This document shows, in pieces, positions 1-11,922 of a stretch of DNA of 64,000 nt. Each line of letters starts with the position of its first letter. Within the stretch, counting starts at the first letter, position 1. The DNA is taken from assembly GCA_015067545.1 (NCBI GenBank), contig SVMG01000001.1, positions 62,001 through 126,000 of the forward strand. The letters run 5' to 3'. This DNA is from Oscillospiraceae bacterium. GTDB lineage: Bacteria > Bacillota > Clostridia > Oscillospirales > Oscillospiraceae. Under the pieces are notes generated by a model. It was not told the DNA's origin. It worked only from the letters and a program-made list of their open reading frames with translations, and did no database searches. A program made the position numbers and the translations under genes.

Positions 1-371
1 TCCTGATAGGCGGCAACCATATCAAAATCCGGGTTTTCATCCAAATAAGCAACCATATCCCGGACGATCTCCGGACGCTGCTGCAAATCCGCATCGATCA
101 GCGTGATGTAATCACCGGATGCATGCTCAAGTCCTGCATAAATGGCGGCTTCCTTGCCGAAATTCCGGGACAGGGAGATCACCTTCATAGGTATCTTATT
201 CTCGGCATACAGCTTTTTCAGATTGTAAAGGGTGGCATCCCGGCTGCCATCATCCACGAAGATCAGCTCATAGTCATAGCAGCAATCTGCAAAAGCCTGC
301 AAAACTGCATCGTGGAAGGCGCGTACATTTTCCGCCTCGTTGTAGCAGGGGATAATGAGAGAAAGCTTCAT
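1..371 (-). CDS. Glycosyltransferase family 2, N-terminal part (runs off window)
   Basis: The first 123 residues are present; the C-terminus lies beyond position 1. The N-terminus MKLSLIIPCYNEAEN, then FVDDGSRD and LIDADLQQ, are the GT-A fold nucleotide-sugar binding pattern of GT2 enzymes; the DADLQ form is typical of the DPM1/GtrB-like branch that transfers a sugar to polyprenyl phosphate at the membrane. Members of that branch end in two transmembrane helices, which cannot be checked here. The start at 371 is the only ATG placed before the conserved strand. It has its own promoter and is divergent from the barstar gene. Substrate unknown. Confidence 0.88.
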   Translation of the reverse strand, partial: MKLSLIIPCYNEAENVRAFHDAVLQAFADCCYDYELIFVDDGSRDATLYNLKKLYAENKIPMKVISLSRNFGKEAAIYAGLEHASGDYITLIDADLQQRPEIVRDMVAYLDENPDFDMVAAYQ

Positions 372-402
372 ACAGTCAACTCCCAAATGTAATCTTGTCT
401 TC

Positions 403-430
403 ATTATAACAGATTTCCCTTTGCCGTCAA
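403..430 (-). promoter_or_regulatory. Sigma-A promoter of the glycosyltransferase gene
   Basis: Read on the minus strand: TTGACG (430-425), 16-bp spacer, TATAAT (408-403), about 30 bp before the ATG at 371. It lies back to back with the barstar promoter. Confidence 0.7.
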
Positions 431-440
431 GGCTTATTCG

Positions 441-469
441 TTGACATGAATTTTGCACTATGGTATATT
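441..469 (+). promoter_or_regulatory. Sigma-A promoter of the barstar gene
   Basis: TTGACA (441-446), 17-bp spacer, TATATT (464-469), about 37 bp ahead of the ATG at 507. Confidence 0.7.
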
Positions 470-506
470 ATAAATATACACATAATAAATTTGGGTGGTA
501 ACAAAT

Positions 507-893
507 ATGAATAAAAACGTAAAGTATGTGGCATTAGCATATGGAGAAATATATCATAAAATCTGGCAGGAATCGCAAACTGGTGCATATGTTTCATATC
601 TACGGGGTAAGAATTGCAAAACAGAGGATGACTTTCTTCGTGAAGTAGCTGCTTCTTTCCAATTTCCATATTACTACGGTGAAAATTGGGCGGCATTTGA
701 CGAGTGCATTCAGGATTTAGAATGGCTCAACTTTTCCAGGATATTTATAGTTTTCGATGATTTTAGTAAAGCATTTCGAGATCAACCAGCAAACCAGCAT
801 TTGCTTCAAGATAGAATTGTTGAATATTTGAGCAGAGCAATTGATTATTGGGTGTCAGAAGGCAAGGCGATCGAAGTGTGGCTAAATAACTGA
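507..893 (+). CDS. Barstar-family ribonuclease inhibitor (orphan)
   Basis: 128 residues. The central segment FPYYYGENWAAFDECIQDL matches the most conserved stretch of the barstar family (fP-YYG-NWdAl-eCl-DL), and the preceding LRGKNCKTEDDFLREV matches its strand-helix start. Barstar proteins bind and block the active site of secreted barnase-type RNases in the cytoplasm. No barnase-like gene lies next to it, so this is an orphan immunity-type or house-keeping copy. An upstream in-frame GTG at 495 exists, but the GGGTGG ribosome-binding-like sequence at 493-498 overlaps it and favours the ATG at 507. Base composition is AT-richer than valS downstream, compatible with acquisition. Confidence 0.82.
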   Translation: MNKNVKYVALAYGEIYHKIWQESQTGAYVSYLRGKNCKTEDDFLREVAASFQFPYYYGENWAAFDECIQDLEWLNFSRIFIVFDDFSKAFRDQPANQHLLQDRIVEYLSRAIDYWVSEGKAIEVWLNN

Positions 894-932
894 ATTGTTC
901 CATTGGAGATAAAATTACGTAGAATTAACATA

Positions 933-961
933 TTGACATCACGGTGAAAATGTGGTAATTT
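933..961 (+). promoter_or_regulatory. Sigma-A promoter of valS
   Basis: TTGACA (933-938), 17-bp spacer, TAATTT (956-961). It lies upstream of the T-box leader, so transcription would start near 968. Confidence 0.7.
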
Positions 962-974
962 GTTCAAGAACGGC

Positions 975-1200
975 CTTGATGGAGAGGTTTCTCATTTTTT
1001 ATTTTCAGAGAGTGGACGGTCGGTGCAAGTCCATAAAGGGAAATGGGAATGGTCGCTCCGGAGCTTGCTTCTTGAAACGCAGTAGGGAAGTGCGGGTCTG
1101 CCCGTTACAGCAGCTTAAGTGTCCGGCTCGCCGGAAATTCAGGTGGTACCGCGGAAATGTATTTTCGCCCTGAGGATTCTTCCTCAGGGCGTTTCTTTTT
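975..1200 (+). promoter_or_regulatory. T-box leader (valine) of valS
   Basis: The diagnostic T-box core AGGTGGTACCGCGGAAA occurs at 1141-1157, followed by a hairpin terminator. Upstream, GAGAGTGGACGG and GGTGCAAGTCC at about 1007-1032 fit stem I, and GTC at 1052-1054, on the 3' side of stem I, is the candidate specifier codon for valine. Uncharged tRNA-Val should pair with the specifier and the UGGN-type bulge and stabilise the antiterminator, allowing valS transcription. The exact 5' limit and specifier are inferred by eye. Confidence 0.9.
1166..1200 (+). terminator. T-box regulated terminator
   Basis: Ten-bp stem CGCCCTGAGG / CCTCAGGGCG (1166-1175 with 1182-1191) followed by TTTCTTTTT. Its position right after the T-box core makes it the conditional terminator. 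Confidence 0.9.
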
Positions 1201-1214
1201 GAAAGGAGAGCATT

Positions 1215-3854
1215 ATGGCAAGAGAATTACCGAAGGTCTATGAGCCTCAGCAGGTAGAAAACAAACTGTATGAAATGTGGGAAAAGGGTGGCTACTTCCG
1301 TCCCCAGGGCAAAGAGGGCGCAAAGCCCTTTACCATCGTTATGCCACCCCCCAATGTCACCGGTCAGCTGCACATGGGTCACGCCATGGACGCAACGCTC
1401 CAGGATACTTTGATCCGTTTTAAGCGGATGCAGGGCTTCGATGCCCTGTGGGTTCCCGGTGTGGACCATGCCGGTATCGCCACCCAGATCAAGGTGGAGG
1501 AAGAACTGCGTAAAGACGGCCTGACCCGTTACGACCTGGGCCGTGAAAAGTTCCTGGAAAAGGTGTGGGACTGGAAACATAAGTACGGCAACCGCATTGT
1601 GGAGCAGCAGAAGAAGCTGGGCGCATCCTGCGATTGGGAGCGTGCCCGTTTCACCATGGATGAAGGTTGCTCTAAGGCTGTGCGCGAAGTCTTCGTTTCC
1701 ATGTACGAAAAGGGCCTGATCTACAAGGGCAGCCGCATCATCAACTGGTGTCCCCACTGTGTCACCGCCCTTTCCGATGCAGAGGTTGAGTATGTGGACA
1801 AGCCCGGCCATCTGTGGCACATCCGCTATCCCATGGCCGATGGCAGTGGCGAAGTGATCGTTGCTACCACCCGTCCCGAGACCATGCTGGGTGACTCCGG
1901 CGTGTGCGTCAACCCCAACGACGAGCGTTATACTTCCATCGTTGGCAAGACAGTCATTCTGCCCTTGGTGAACAAGGAAATTCCCATTGTTGCTGATGAT
2001 TACGCCGAGATGGAGTTCGGCACGGGCTGTGTCAAGATGACGCCCGCCCACGACCCCAACGACTTTGAGGTCGGCCTGCGCCACAATTTGGAAGTCATCC
2101 GCGTGCTGGATGACAACGGCAAGGTCAACGCCCTTGGCGGCAAGTATGAGGGTTTGGATCGTTACGAGGCCAGAAAGAGAATCGTTGCCGACCTGGAGGC
2201 CGGCGGCTACCTGGTGAAGGTGGAAGAGCATGCGCATAATGTGGGCACTTGCTACCGCTGCCATAACGATGTGGAGCCCATCATTTCCGCGCAATGGTTC
2301 GTAAAGATGAAGCCTCTGGCTGAGGAAGCCATCCGCGTTGTCAAAGAAGGGGAAACCAAGTTTGTTCCTGATCGGTTCAGCAAGACCTACCTGAACTGGA
2401 TGGATAACGTCCGCGACTGGTGTATTTCCCGTCAGCTGTGGTGGGGCCATCAGATCCCCGCATGGACCTGTGCCGAGTGCGGTTACATTACCGTTTCCCG
2501 CGAGGATGCCTGCAAGTGTGCCAAGTGCGGCAGTACCAATATCGAGCGCGATCCCGATGTGCTGGATACCTGGTTCAGTTCCGCTTTGTGGCCTTTCGAG
2601 ACCCTGGGCTGGCCCGAGAATACCGAGGATCTGAAGAAGTTCTATCCCACCGATGTGCTGGTCACCGGTTACGACATTATTTTCTTCTGGGTTGCCCGTA
2701 TGATCTTCTCCGGCTGCGAGCATGTGGGCAAGACTCCGTTCCACACGGTGCTGATCCACGGCCTGGTGCGTGACGACAAGGGTCGCAAGATGTCCAAGTC
2801 CCTGGGCAACGGCATCGATCCGCTGGAAATGATCGAAAAGTACGGCTGTGACGCCCTGCGTATGAACATGGTCACCGGCAACTCTCCCGGAAACGACATG
2901 CGTTTCTATGTTGAGCGCTGCGAAGCAATGCGTAACTTTGCCAACAAGCTGTGGAACGCCAGCCGCTATGTTATGATGAACCTCTCTGAGGATGCCGTAA
3001 ACCAACTGCCTGCTTTGGAGAAGCTGGAGATCGCCGACAAGTGGGTGCTGTCCAAGCTGAATAACCTCATTGCTGAGGTCACTGAAAACCTTGAAAAGTA
3101 CGAGCTGGGCGTTGCGGTTCAGAAGATCTACGACTTCATTTGGGATACCTACTGCGACTGGTATATCGAGCTGACCAAGGCAAGACTGTACTCCGAGGAT
3201 GCGGATCGCAAGCAGACTGCCATCCAGGTTTTGGTGTATGTTTTGGATCAGACCCTGCGGCTACTGCATCCGTTTATGCCCTTCATCACCGAGGAAATTT
3301 GGCAGAGCCTGCCCCATGAGGGCGACGCGCTGATCGTTGCCGCTTGGCCTCAGTACCGGGCTGATTTGGCATTTAAGGCTGAAGAAAACAGCATGGAATC
3401 CGTGATGGAAGCCATCCGCGCCATCCGCAACCGCCGCACCGAGATGAACGTGCCGCCGTCCAAGAAGGCTGCGCTGTATATCCTTGCCAACGATCCCAAG
3501 GTGTTCATCGAGGGTGAAGGCTTTATGCAGAGATTGGCATATGCCGATACGGTATCGCTGCTGGACAAAGAGCCGGAAAATCTGGACGGCATGATCACCT
3601 GCACCACTTCCGATGCAAAACTCTATATTCCCATGGGTCAGCTTGTTGATGTTGCCAAGGAATTGGAGCGGATTGCAAAGGAACTGGACAGCCAGCGCAA
3701 GTTCCTGGCCAGCCTGGAAGCCAAGCTGTCCAATGAGAAGTTTGTGTCCCGTGCCCCCGAGGCTGTTGTTGCCGCAGAACGGGAAAAGGCGCAAAAGACC
3801 CGGGATTTGATCGCAAGTCTTGAGCAAAGTGAAAGCGCAATGAAGAAGCTGTAA
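1215..3854 (+). CDS. valS: Valine--tRNA ligase
   Basis: 879 residues, the usual length for bacterial ValRS. It charges tRNA-Val in the cytoplasm. Class I signatures are present: [16 protein letters not shown] with HMGH at residues 53-56, and KMSKS at about 526-530. The editing (CP1) domain carries [10 protein letters not shown] and the catalytic core includes [18 protein letters not shown]-terminal coiled coil (about 815-875) is the valyl-specific tRNA-binding arm. The start at 1215 has GAAAGGAG 5-12 bases upstream, directly after the T-box terminator. Expression should follow valine tRNA charging. It is followed by a strong terminator. Confidence 0.98.
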   Translation: MARELPKVYEPQQVENKLYEMWEKGGYFRPQGKEGAKPFTIVMPPPNVTGQLHMGHAMDATLQDTLIRFKRMQGFDALWVPGVDHAGIATQIKVEEELRKDGLTRYDLGREKFLEKVWDWKHKYGNRIVEQQKKLGASCDWERARFTMDEGCSKAVREVFVSMYEKGLIYKGSRIINWCPHCVTALSDAEVEYVDKPGHLWHIRYPMADGSGEVIVATTRPETMLGDSGVCVNPNDERYTSIVGKTVILPLVNKEIPIVADDYAEMEFGTGCVKMTPAHDPNDFEVGLRHNLEVIRVLDDNGKVNALGGKYEGLDRYEARKRIVADLEAGGYLVKVEEHAHNVGTCYRCHNDVEPIISAQWFVKMKPLAEEAIRVVKEGETKFVPDRFSKTYLNWMDNVRDWCISRQLWWGHQIPAWTCAECGYITVSREDACKCAKCGSTNIERDPDVLDTWFSSALWPFETLGWPENTEDLKKFYPTDVLVTGYDIIFFWVARMIFSGCEHVGKTPFHTVLIHGLVRDDKGRKMSKSLGNGIDPLEMIEKYGCDALRMNMVTGNSPGNDMRFYVERCEAMRNFANKLWNASRYVMMNLSEDAVNQLPALEKLEIADKWVLSKLNNLIAEVTENLEKYELGVAVQKIYDFIWDTYCDWYIELTKARLYSEDADRKQTAIQVLVYVLDQTLRLLHPFMPFITEEIWQSLPHEGDALIVAAWPQYRADLAFKAEENSMESVMEAIRAIRNRRTEMNVPPSKKAALYILANDPKVFIEGEGFMQRLAYADTVSLLDKEPENLDGMITCTTSDAKLYIPMGQLVDVAKELERIAKELDSQRKFLASLEAKLSNEKFVSRAPEAVVAAEREKAQKTRDLIASLEQSESAMKKL

Positions 3855-3864
3855 TTAATATGAG

Positions 3865-3902
3865 AATGCTCCTGCACAAATTTGTGCAGGAGCATTTTTT
3901 CT
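3865..3902 (+). terminator. Terminator after valS
   Basis: Nearly 16-bp perfect palindrome AATGCTCCTGCACAAA / TTTGTGCAGGAGCATT with a T-run. A second small hairpin (AAGCCA/TGGCTT plus T-run) follows at 3921-3939. Confidence 0.92.
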
Positions 3903-3975
3903 TTCTTATTCCGACTGCAAAAGCCATCATGGCTTTTTTATACTATTGGCGTAAATACGAAAAGGAGGAATTGTA

Positions 3976-4293
3976 ATGCAATTTACAAGTTTCCTGGATG
4001 ACGGCAGATTGACTGTTGCCCTTACAGGAGAGATCGATCATCACTGTGCCAAAAACTACATTCAATCCATCGCAGGAAAGATTGAGGCATATACACCGGA
4101 GGTTTGCATTTTGGATTTTCAGGATGTAACATTTGTGGACTCATCAGGGATCGCTGTGGTGATCAATGCACTTCGTGCCATGGCGCAAATTGAAGGGAAA
4201 TTGATGATCACAGGAATCTGTGAACAGCCAATGCGCGTTTTTCGCGCATCCGGCATTGATAAATTGGTTGAAATTAAGGAGGCGGTATCATGA
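3976..4293 (+). CDS. spoIIAA: Anti-sigma F factor antagonist SpoIIAA
   Basis: 105 residues, STAS domain. The phosphorylatable serine lies in FVDSSGIAVV (residues 54-63), the site that SpoIIAB phosphorylates and SpoIIE dephosphorylates in the forespore. Unphosphorylated SpoIIAA frees sigma F from SpoIIAB. The gene has an AAAGGAGG ribosome-binding site and is first of the classic spoIIAA-spoIIAB-sigF operon; its stop overlaps the spoIIAB start by 4 bp. In Bacillus the operon is sigma-H and Spo0A controlled; I could not assign those sites here. Confidence 0.96.
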   Translation: MQFTSFLDDGRLTVALTGEIDHHCAKNYIQSIAGKIEAYTPEVCILDFQDVTFVDSSGIAVVINALRAMAQIEGKLMITGICEQPMRVFRASGIDKLVEIKEAVS

Positions 4294-4721
4294 AATTTGA
4301 AAACTATATGATTTTAGAATTCCCCAGCCGGTCAACAAACGAGGCATTTGCCCGGTCAGCGGTGGCATGCTTTGCATCCCAGCTGGATCCCACCTTGGAG
4401 GAGCTGGGGGACATCCGTACGGCTGTTTCTGAGGCAGTAACAAACTGCATCGTTCACGCATATCCCCAGGAGCTTGGCGTTGTTACCGTGCGGTGTCGAA
4501 TCCTGAAGGACAATGTGTTGGATATCGTTATTAAGGACCAGGGCATCGGTATTGCAGATATCGAACAGGCACGGCGGCCAATGTTCACCACAGGTGGCAT
4601 GGACAGAAGCGGCATGGGCTTTACCATCATGGAGAGCTTTATGACCTCTTTTGAGATCAAATCTGCGCCCGGAAAGGGTACTACGGTACATATGCGCCGT
4701 AAGATCCAAAAGAGAAAATGA
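4290..4721 (+). CDS. spoIIAB: Anti-sigma F factor / serine kinase SpoIIAB
   Basis: 143 residues, GHKL ATPase fold. N box SEAVTNCIVHAYP (about 47-59), G1 box IKDQGIGIAD and G2-type GGMDRSGMGFTIM are all visible. It binds and inhibits sigma F and phosphorylates SpoIIAA, giving forespore-specific sigma F activity. Four-base overlaps with both neighbours indicate translational coupling, which keeps the stoichiometry of the partner-switch proteins. Confidence 0.97.
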   Translation: MKFENYMILEFPSRSTNEAFARSAVACFASQLDPTLEELGDIRTAVSEAVTNCIVHAYPQELGVVTVRCRILKDNVLDIVIKDQGIGIADIEQARRPMFTTGGMDRSGMGFTIMESFMTSFEIKSAPGKGTTVHMRRKIQKRK

Positions 4722-5422
4722 GCAGGCAGGAGGAACTGATCCGGCTTGCTCAGGATGGGGACAAGGAGGCCTCCGAATCCCTTGTCAGAGAAAATTCAGG
4801 ACTGATATGGTCGGTTGCCCGTCGGTTTCTTGGCCGTGGTGCGGAGGGAGACGATCTTTATCAATTAGGATGTCTCGGTTTTTTGAAAGCAGTGGATGGC
4901 TTTGACCTAGAATACGGCACGCAGTTTTCCACCTATGCAGTGCCCAAGATATCCGGTGAGATCCGCCGTTTTTTGCGTGATGACGGCGCAGTCAAGGTTT
5001 CCCGTACCATCAAGGAACAGGCCGCATCCATCAGGATCGCCCGAAGCGAGCTTACCAACACACTGGGGCGTGAACCAACGGTTTCGGAGCTCTCTGAGAA
5101 GACCGGCTTCACGCCGGAGGAGATTGCCCTGGCAGAGACCGCAACCGCTGCCACGGAATCCATCCAACGGCAGACGGGTGAGGACGGATTCTCCCTGGAG
5201 GATGTGCTGACCGACACACAGACAGAGGAATCCCTTGTTGAGAAGATATCGCTGAAACAAGCAATTTCTAAGCTGCCGGAGCGGGAGAAAATGGTGATAC
5301 AGCTGCGGTATTTTCACGGGCTGACCCAGGAGCGGGTGGCGCGGGTTTTGGATGTGAGCCAGGTGCAGGTATCCCGTATTGAAAAGAAGGCGCTTGCCAA
5401 TCTGCGCCTGTTGATGGTTTAG
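4718..5422 (+). CDS. sigF: RNA polymerase sigma-F factor (forespore)
   Basis: 234 residues, a sigma-70 group 3 protein. Region 2 is seen in DDLYQLGCLGFLKAVDGFD and FSTYAVPKISGEIRRFLRD; region 4 carries a helix-turn-helix, LTQERVARVLDVSQVQVSR. The length, the spoIIAB-overlapping start and the operon position identify it as SpoIIAC rather than sigma G, which is usually longer and placed elsewhere. It directs the earliest forespore-specific transcription after asymmetric division. Confidence 0.97.
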   Translation: MSRQEELIRLAQDGDKEASESLVRENSGLIWSVARRFLGRGAEGDDLYQLGCLGFLKAVDGFDLEYGTQFSTYAVPKISGEIRRFLRDDGAVKVSRTIKEQAASIRIARSELTNTLGREPTVSELSEKTGFTPEEIALAETATAATESIQRQTGEDGFSLEDVLTDTQTEESLVEKISLKQAISKLPEREKMVIQLRYFHGLTQERVARVLDVSQVQVSRIEKKALANLRLLMV

Positions 5423-5431
5423 AAATTTTTC

Positions 5432-5460
5432 TTTACCTTTTGGTCAAAATGCGCTAGAAT
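5432..5460 (+). promoter_or_regulatory. Promoter of pcrA
   Basis: TTTACC (5432-5437), 17-bp spacer, TAGAAT (5455-5460), in the gap between sigF and pcrA. It separates the vegetative pcrA unit from the spoIIA operon. Confidence 0.55.
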
Positions 5461-5490
5461 AGTCTTATCATATAAAGACCGGGTGCAGTT

Positions 5491-7899
5491 ATGACTGAAC
5501 AGCTTATGAACCGCTTTCTAACTGCCCGACGCAAGTACATTGCCGGGCAGTTTTCCAATTTGAATCCCATGCAGCAACAAGCCGCTCTGACCACAGAGGG
5601 GCCGCTTTTGCTGCTTGCCGGTGCAGGAAGCGGCAAGACGACCGTATTAATCCACCGGATCGCCAATTTGATCCGCTTCGGTGCCGGAAGTGATCCTTCT
5701 GTATATGATATCCCGGATACGGTCACGGAAGAGGATGTCGAATTTCTGGAGAATATCGGTGCGGAAGCTACGGATTTTGAGCACAGCAGAGCGGAGTTTT
5801 TATGCGCTCTGCGCCCTGCGCTGCCCTGGAGCATCATTGCCATCACCTTTACAAACAAGGCCGCCAATGAGCTAAAGGCCCGGCTGGGAGCCATGCTGGG
5901 CCCCGAGGCAGAGGTTGTATGGGCCATGACCTTCCATTCTGCATGCTGCCGTATTCTGCGGCGAGATATTGAGCGACTGGGCTACAGCCGCAGCTTTACC
6001 ATATACGATACTGCTGATTCCGAACGTATTATGAAGGATATCGTCAAGGATATGGGTCTTGACGACAAAACATTCCCGGCGAAATTCGTCCTTGGCGTCA
6101 TAAGCAAGGAAAAGGATCGGATGGTATCACCGGACGATCTTATGGAGCGCGCAGAGGACAGCGGTGATATGCGCCTTGTACCCATTGCAAAGGCCTATAA
6201 AAAGTATCAGACCAAGCTGAAAGAGAATAATGCCGTTGATTTTGATGACATCATTCTGCTGACTGTCAGGCTTTTGCAGGAAAATGAGGATGTTCGAGCC
6301 TATTATCAGCGCAAGTTCCGTTACGTTTTGGTGGACGAATATCAGGATACCAATCATCTGCAATATCTGCTTACATCCTTGCTTGCGGGCGGACATGAGA
6401 ACATCTGCGTAGTGGGCGATGACGATCAGAGCATTTACCGCTTCCGTGGTGCGACCATCGAGAATATTCTGGATTTTGAAAAGCAGTACAAGGGAGCAAG
6501 AACCATCCGCCTGGAGCAGAATTATCGCTCCACTCAGTCCATTTTGAATGCGGCAAACTCTGTGATCGTACACAACCGCGGCCGAAAGGGCAAACGCCTT
6601 TGGACAGCAAACGGCATTGGTGACCCGGTGACGGTGTATGAAGCACCGGACGAGCGGGCTGAAGCCAGTTATGTGGCAGGTCAAATCATCCACAAGTCCA
6701 AGGGCAGGAATTTTAAGGATTATGCCATTTTGTACCGCACCAACGCCCAGTCCAACGCTTTGGAATATGCGCTGAAGCGAAGCGGCATTCCGTACCGGGT
6801 CATCGGCGGCACACGGTTCTTTGACCGGGCGGAGATCAAGGATATGCTGGCATATTTGTGCGTGATCAACAACCGCACGGACGATCTGCGGCTGAACCGA
6901 ATCATCAACAACCCGCCACGGGGTTTGGGCGCAAAATCATTGGAAACTGCCCAGCGACTGGCAGATGCAGAGCAAATGCCCCTTTATGAGGTCATCGCAA
7001 ATGCAAAATCCTACGCACCGCTTGAGAAGATCGAGCCAAAGCTGAATGCGTTTGCATCCATGATTGAGGAGCTTGATCAGATGCTCTGTGATGGCATGTC
7101 GCTTCCGGATTTCTACGAGGAATTGATGATCCATACCGGTTACATCGACATGCTACAAAAGAAGGATACGGAGGAAAACAAGACCCGGCTGGAAAATGTC
7201 CGGGAATTGAAATCCAGTATTTTATCCTATGTGGAAAACGCGGATACGCCAAGCTTGGCTGGATTTTTGGAAGAAATTGCCCTGTATACGGACATTGAAG
7301 AGTACAACGACGGCGATGATGCCGCGGTCATGATGACCATGCACTCGTCCAAGGGTTTGGAATTCCCCCACGTCTTCCTTGTGGGCTTTGAGGATGGCCT
7401 TTTCCCGGGTATGAAAGCCATTGGTGATATGGAGGAAATGGAAGAGGAGCGCAGACTTTGCTATGTGGCCATTACCCGGGCGAAGCAGTCGCTTACCATC
7501 TGCCATGCCCGGCAGAGAATGCTCTACGGCCGCACCAATGCGTCCATGGCATCCAGATTCCTTCGGGAGCTGCCCCAGGATGAGATTGAGAAAAAGGGCA
7601 GCTACATGGCCCCACAGACCCGTGAAAGCTATGGCTTCCGGGATACTTCTTTCAGAACCCAAAGCCAGGGGGAGTGGAGTGTGCCCAAAAATGTGTATTC
7701 CGGCCGTCCTGCTGCGCCCACAGGCCCTGTGTTGGAACTGAACAAGGGTGATATGGTCAGTCATGCGGCCTTTGGCAAGGGTATGGTGCTTTCAGTAATG
7801 AAAATGGGCGGTGATGCCCTTTTGGAGATCGCATTTGATCAGATCGGCACGAAGAAGCTGATGGCCAAAACGGCTTCGGCTCATATGAAAAAGCTGTAA
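5491..7899 (+). CDS. pcrA: ATP-dependent DNA helicase, UvrD/PcrA family
   Basis: 802 residues, a superfamily 1A 3'-5' helicase for repair and replication-fork clearance. Q-motif region LNPMQQQAA, Walker A GAGSGKT (44-50), Ia ITFTNKAANELKAR, Walker B VDEYQDTN (about 281-288), III VGDDDQSIYRFRGA, IV QNYRST and VI CYVAITRAK are all in place. The PcrA-type C-terminal tail ends in a Tudor-like segment (GDMVSHAAFGKGMVLSV). Between motifs I and Ia there is an insertion of about 50 acidic residues absent from Bacillus PcrA. It is followed closely by yunB. Confidence 0.95.
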   Translation: MTEQLMNRFLTARRKYIAGQFSNLNPMQQQAALTTEGPLLLLAGAGSGKTTVLIHRIANLIRFGAGSDPSVYDIPDTVTEEDVEFLENIGAEATDFEHSRAEFLCALRPALPWSIIAITFTNKAANELKARLGAMLGPEAEVVWAMTFHSACCRILRRDIERLGYSRSFTIYDTADSERIMKDIVKDMGLDDKTFPAKFVLGVISKEKDRMVSPDDLMERAEDSGDMRLVPIAKAYKKYQTKLKENNAVDFDDIILLTVRLLQENEDVRAYYQRKFRYVLVDEYQDTNHLQYLLTSLLAGGHENICVVGDDDQSIYRFRGATIENILDFEKQYKGARTIRLEQNYRSTQSILNAANSVIVHNRGRKGKRLWTANGIGDPVTVYEAPDERAEASYVAGQIIHKSKGRNFKDYAILYRTNAQSNALEYALKRSGIPYRVIGGTRFFDRAEIKDMLAYLCVINNRTDDLRLNRIINNPPRGLGAKSLETAQRLADAEQMPLYEVIANAKSYAPLEKIEPKLNAFASMIEELDQMLCDGMSLPDFYEELMIHTGYIDMLQKKDTEENKTRLENVRELKSSILSYVENADTPSLAGFLEEIALYTDIEEYNDGDDAAVMMTMHSSKGLEFPHVFLVGFEDGLFPGMKAIGDMEEMEEERRLCYVAITRAKQSLTICHARQRMLYGRTNASMASRFLRELPQDEIEKKGSYMAPQTRESYGFRDTSFRTQSQGEWSVPKNVYSGRPAAPTGPVLELNKGDMVSHAAFGKGMVLSVMKMGGDALLEIAFDQIGTKKLMAKTASAHMKKL

Positions 7900-7940
7900 T
7901 ACTTTTTCTTTCTGTGCATACAATGCCGAGAGGTGATTGT

Positions 7941-10539
<2,599 letters not shown>

Positions 10540-10542
10540 GCA

Positions 10543-10570
10543 AAAGGCGCGTCACTGTTGACGCGCCTTT
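10543..10570. terminator. Bidirectional terminator between ligA and 10578-10787
   Basis: Palindrome AAAGGCGCGTCA / TGACGCGCCTTT with a four-base loop, T- or A-flanked on both strands, between convergent genes. Confidence 0.85.
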
Positions 10571-10577
10571 AAGCTAT

Positions 10578-10787
10578 TCAGAGGGAAAAGTCCTCATTTG
10601 AGTACTTATCAAAGTCAAGAGCCTTTGATTTAGCAGGAATTCGCTTAATGGGATCATAGCGGAACTTGCGGCATTTACGCCCAGCAGATACGACACCCCG
10701 CTTGCTGCAAAGGGCCAGATCCTCATCCAGCATCGTGCCAAAGCGGCAGTAAGTGCAGTTCTTTTCAACTTTCTTTCGAAACAGCAT
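10578..10787 (-). CDS. Small conserved Cys-containing protein, unknown function
   Basis: 69 residues starting MLFRKKVEKNCTYC, with further cysteines in ALCSKRG and AGRKCRKF. The four cysteines (CxxC, then C and C) suggest a small metal-binding fold. The start at 10787 has AAGGAGGCG upstream; an earlier in-frame start at 10829 lacks one. It is the likely second gene after ylbJ, 31 bp downstream on the same strand. I do not recognise a function; similar short proteins are common in Clostridia. Confidence 0.7.
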   Translation of the reverse strand: MLFRKKVEKNCTYCRFGTMLDEDLALCSKRGVVSAGRKCRKFRYDPIKRIPAKSKALDFDKYSNEDFSL

Positions 10788-10818
10788 TTTGCCGCCTCCT
10801 TGAAACATTCTGACAAGA

Positions 10819-11838
10819 TTATACACCAACCGGCGTAAGAATGCTAGCCCTATTTTTACTTTTTAGACAGATGATTGCAGTTACAGCCGCGAAAAACAAG
10901 AAAATTACAACGAAAACAGGGGATAACGCAACCTTTTCTGTCGGAGAGAAAAGAATGTACTGTGCAATTACAGAAAGAATAATGCTGATCATAGCCTGCA
11001 GAAGCTTTCCCTGCATATATTTCCCCAGGCCCAGCTCGCCGGTAACGGATGCAGTTTGCATGGCAACGCAGATCCCTCCGAAAGCAAGCATACCGCTGCA
11101 CAGAATGAAGCGCAATCCATCAGAAGCGATCAGATCTGTCTTGCAGCAGCCGTTGGCAAGCTCAAAAAAAGCATAAATGCCCACCTGTAATTCCAAAGGA
11201 AACAGCCATAATAACCATCGATCCCAAAAAGCAAGCACCACGCGAAACACTACCACCCAACCACAGATGCAGCCCATGGTTGCAACCGCCTTTTTTAAGG
11301 AGTCGGTCACTGTGACGGAGGCAGGTGGGCGGTTCGTGTATGGCGTGGTGTTCTTGCCGGGCATAAGGACGGCTACAGCAACAGCAGATACTATGTGAAT
11401 ACCCCACAAAAGCCATGGCATCCAAATTTTCGGGAATCTTGTGCCCAAAATTCCAAACAAGAATGACGGCCCGGCGTTACTGCAAAATGCAAGCATTCGC
11501 TTAGCATCCTCATTGTTCAACTGACCCTGCCGCCAGGCCTGATGCACGGCCTGCGCGCCTGTGGGATATCCTCCCAGAATCCCTGTAAGAAAGATCCCCT
11601 CAGATCCCGCTGGAATGCCTAGAATTCGTGAAAGTGGACGCAATAACGGAATCCTTGCGCCAAAGATCGCCGGTGTCAGGATCCCCGTGAGCACCAAAAA
11701 GGGAAAAATGGACGGAATCACGCTGAAAAGGCATAGCTCTATCCCGTCCCGTGCACCTGCCAATGCAGTCTTTGAATCAAGTATCAGAAGAAGGATCCCC
11801 AGAGCACTAAAAACGCCGGGCAGGATTTTCTTGATCAT
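10819..11838 (-). CDS. ylbJ: Sporulation integral membrane protein YlbJ-like
   Basis: 339 residues, strongly hydrophobic, with about eight transmembrane segments. Two nucleoside-recognition (Gate)-type halves are seen, with the signature IPSIFPFLVLTGIL and GGYPTGAQ in the first and FELANGCCKTD in the second. YlbJ is a sigma-E-controlled mother-cell membrane protein needed for normal spore formation. ATG 11838 follows GAGGTGAGCAAC; the longer frame to 11889 has no good ribosome-binding site. It diverges from yqfC, another sigma-E-type gene. Confidence 0.82.
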   Translation of the reverse strand: MIKKILPGVFSALGILLLILDSKTALAGARDGIELCLFSVIPSIFPFLVLTGILTPAIFGARIPLLRPLSRILGIPAGSEGIFLTGILGGYPTGAQAVHQAWRQGQLNNEDAKRMLAFCSNAGPSFLFGILGTRFPKIWMPWLLWGIHIVSAVAVAVLMPGKNTTPYTNRPPASVTVTDSLKKAVATMGCICGWVVVFRVVLAFWDRWLLWLFPLELQVGIYAFFELANGCCKTDLIASDGLRFILCSGMLAFGGICVAMQTASVTGELGLGKYMQGKLLQAMISIILSVIAQYILFSPTEKVALSPVFVVIFLFFAAVTAIICLKSKNRASILTPVGV

Positions 11839-11922
11839 GTTGCTCACCTCAGAAGAATCTATGCACCAAAGCGCAATTTCAGCACCCATGCATCATATGC
11901 TTTTCCAAAAGGAGGAGATGCT

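Noticed and set aside
1227..3005. 592-codon open frame antisense to valS
   Set aside because: valS has all its motifs on the plus strand; the minus frame is a codon-bias shadow with no recognisable domain or ribosome-binding site.
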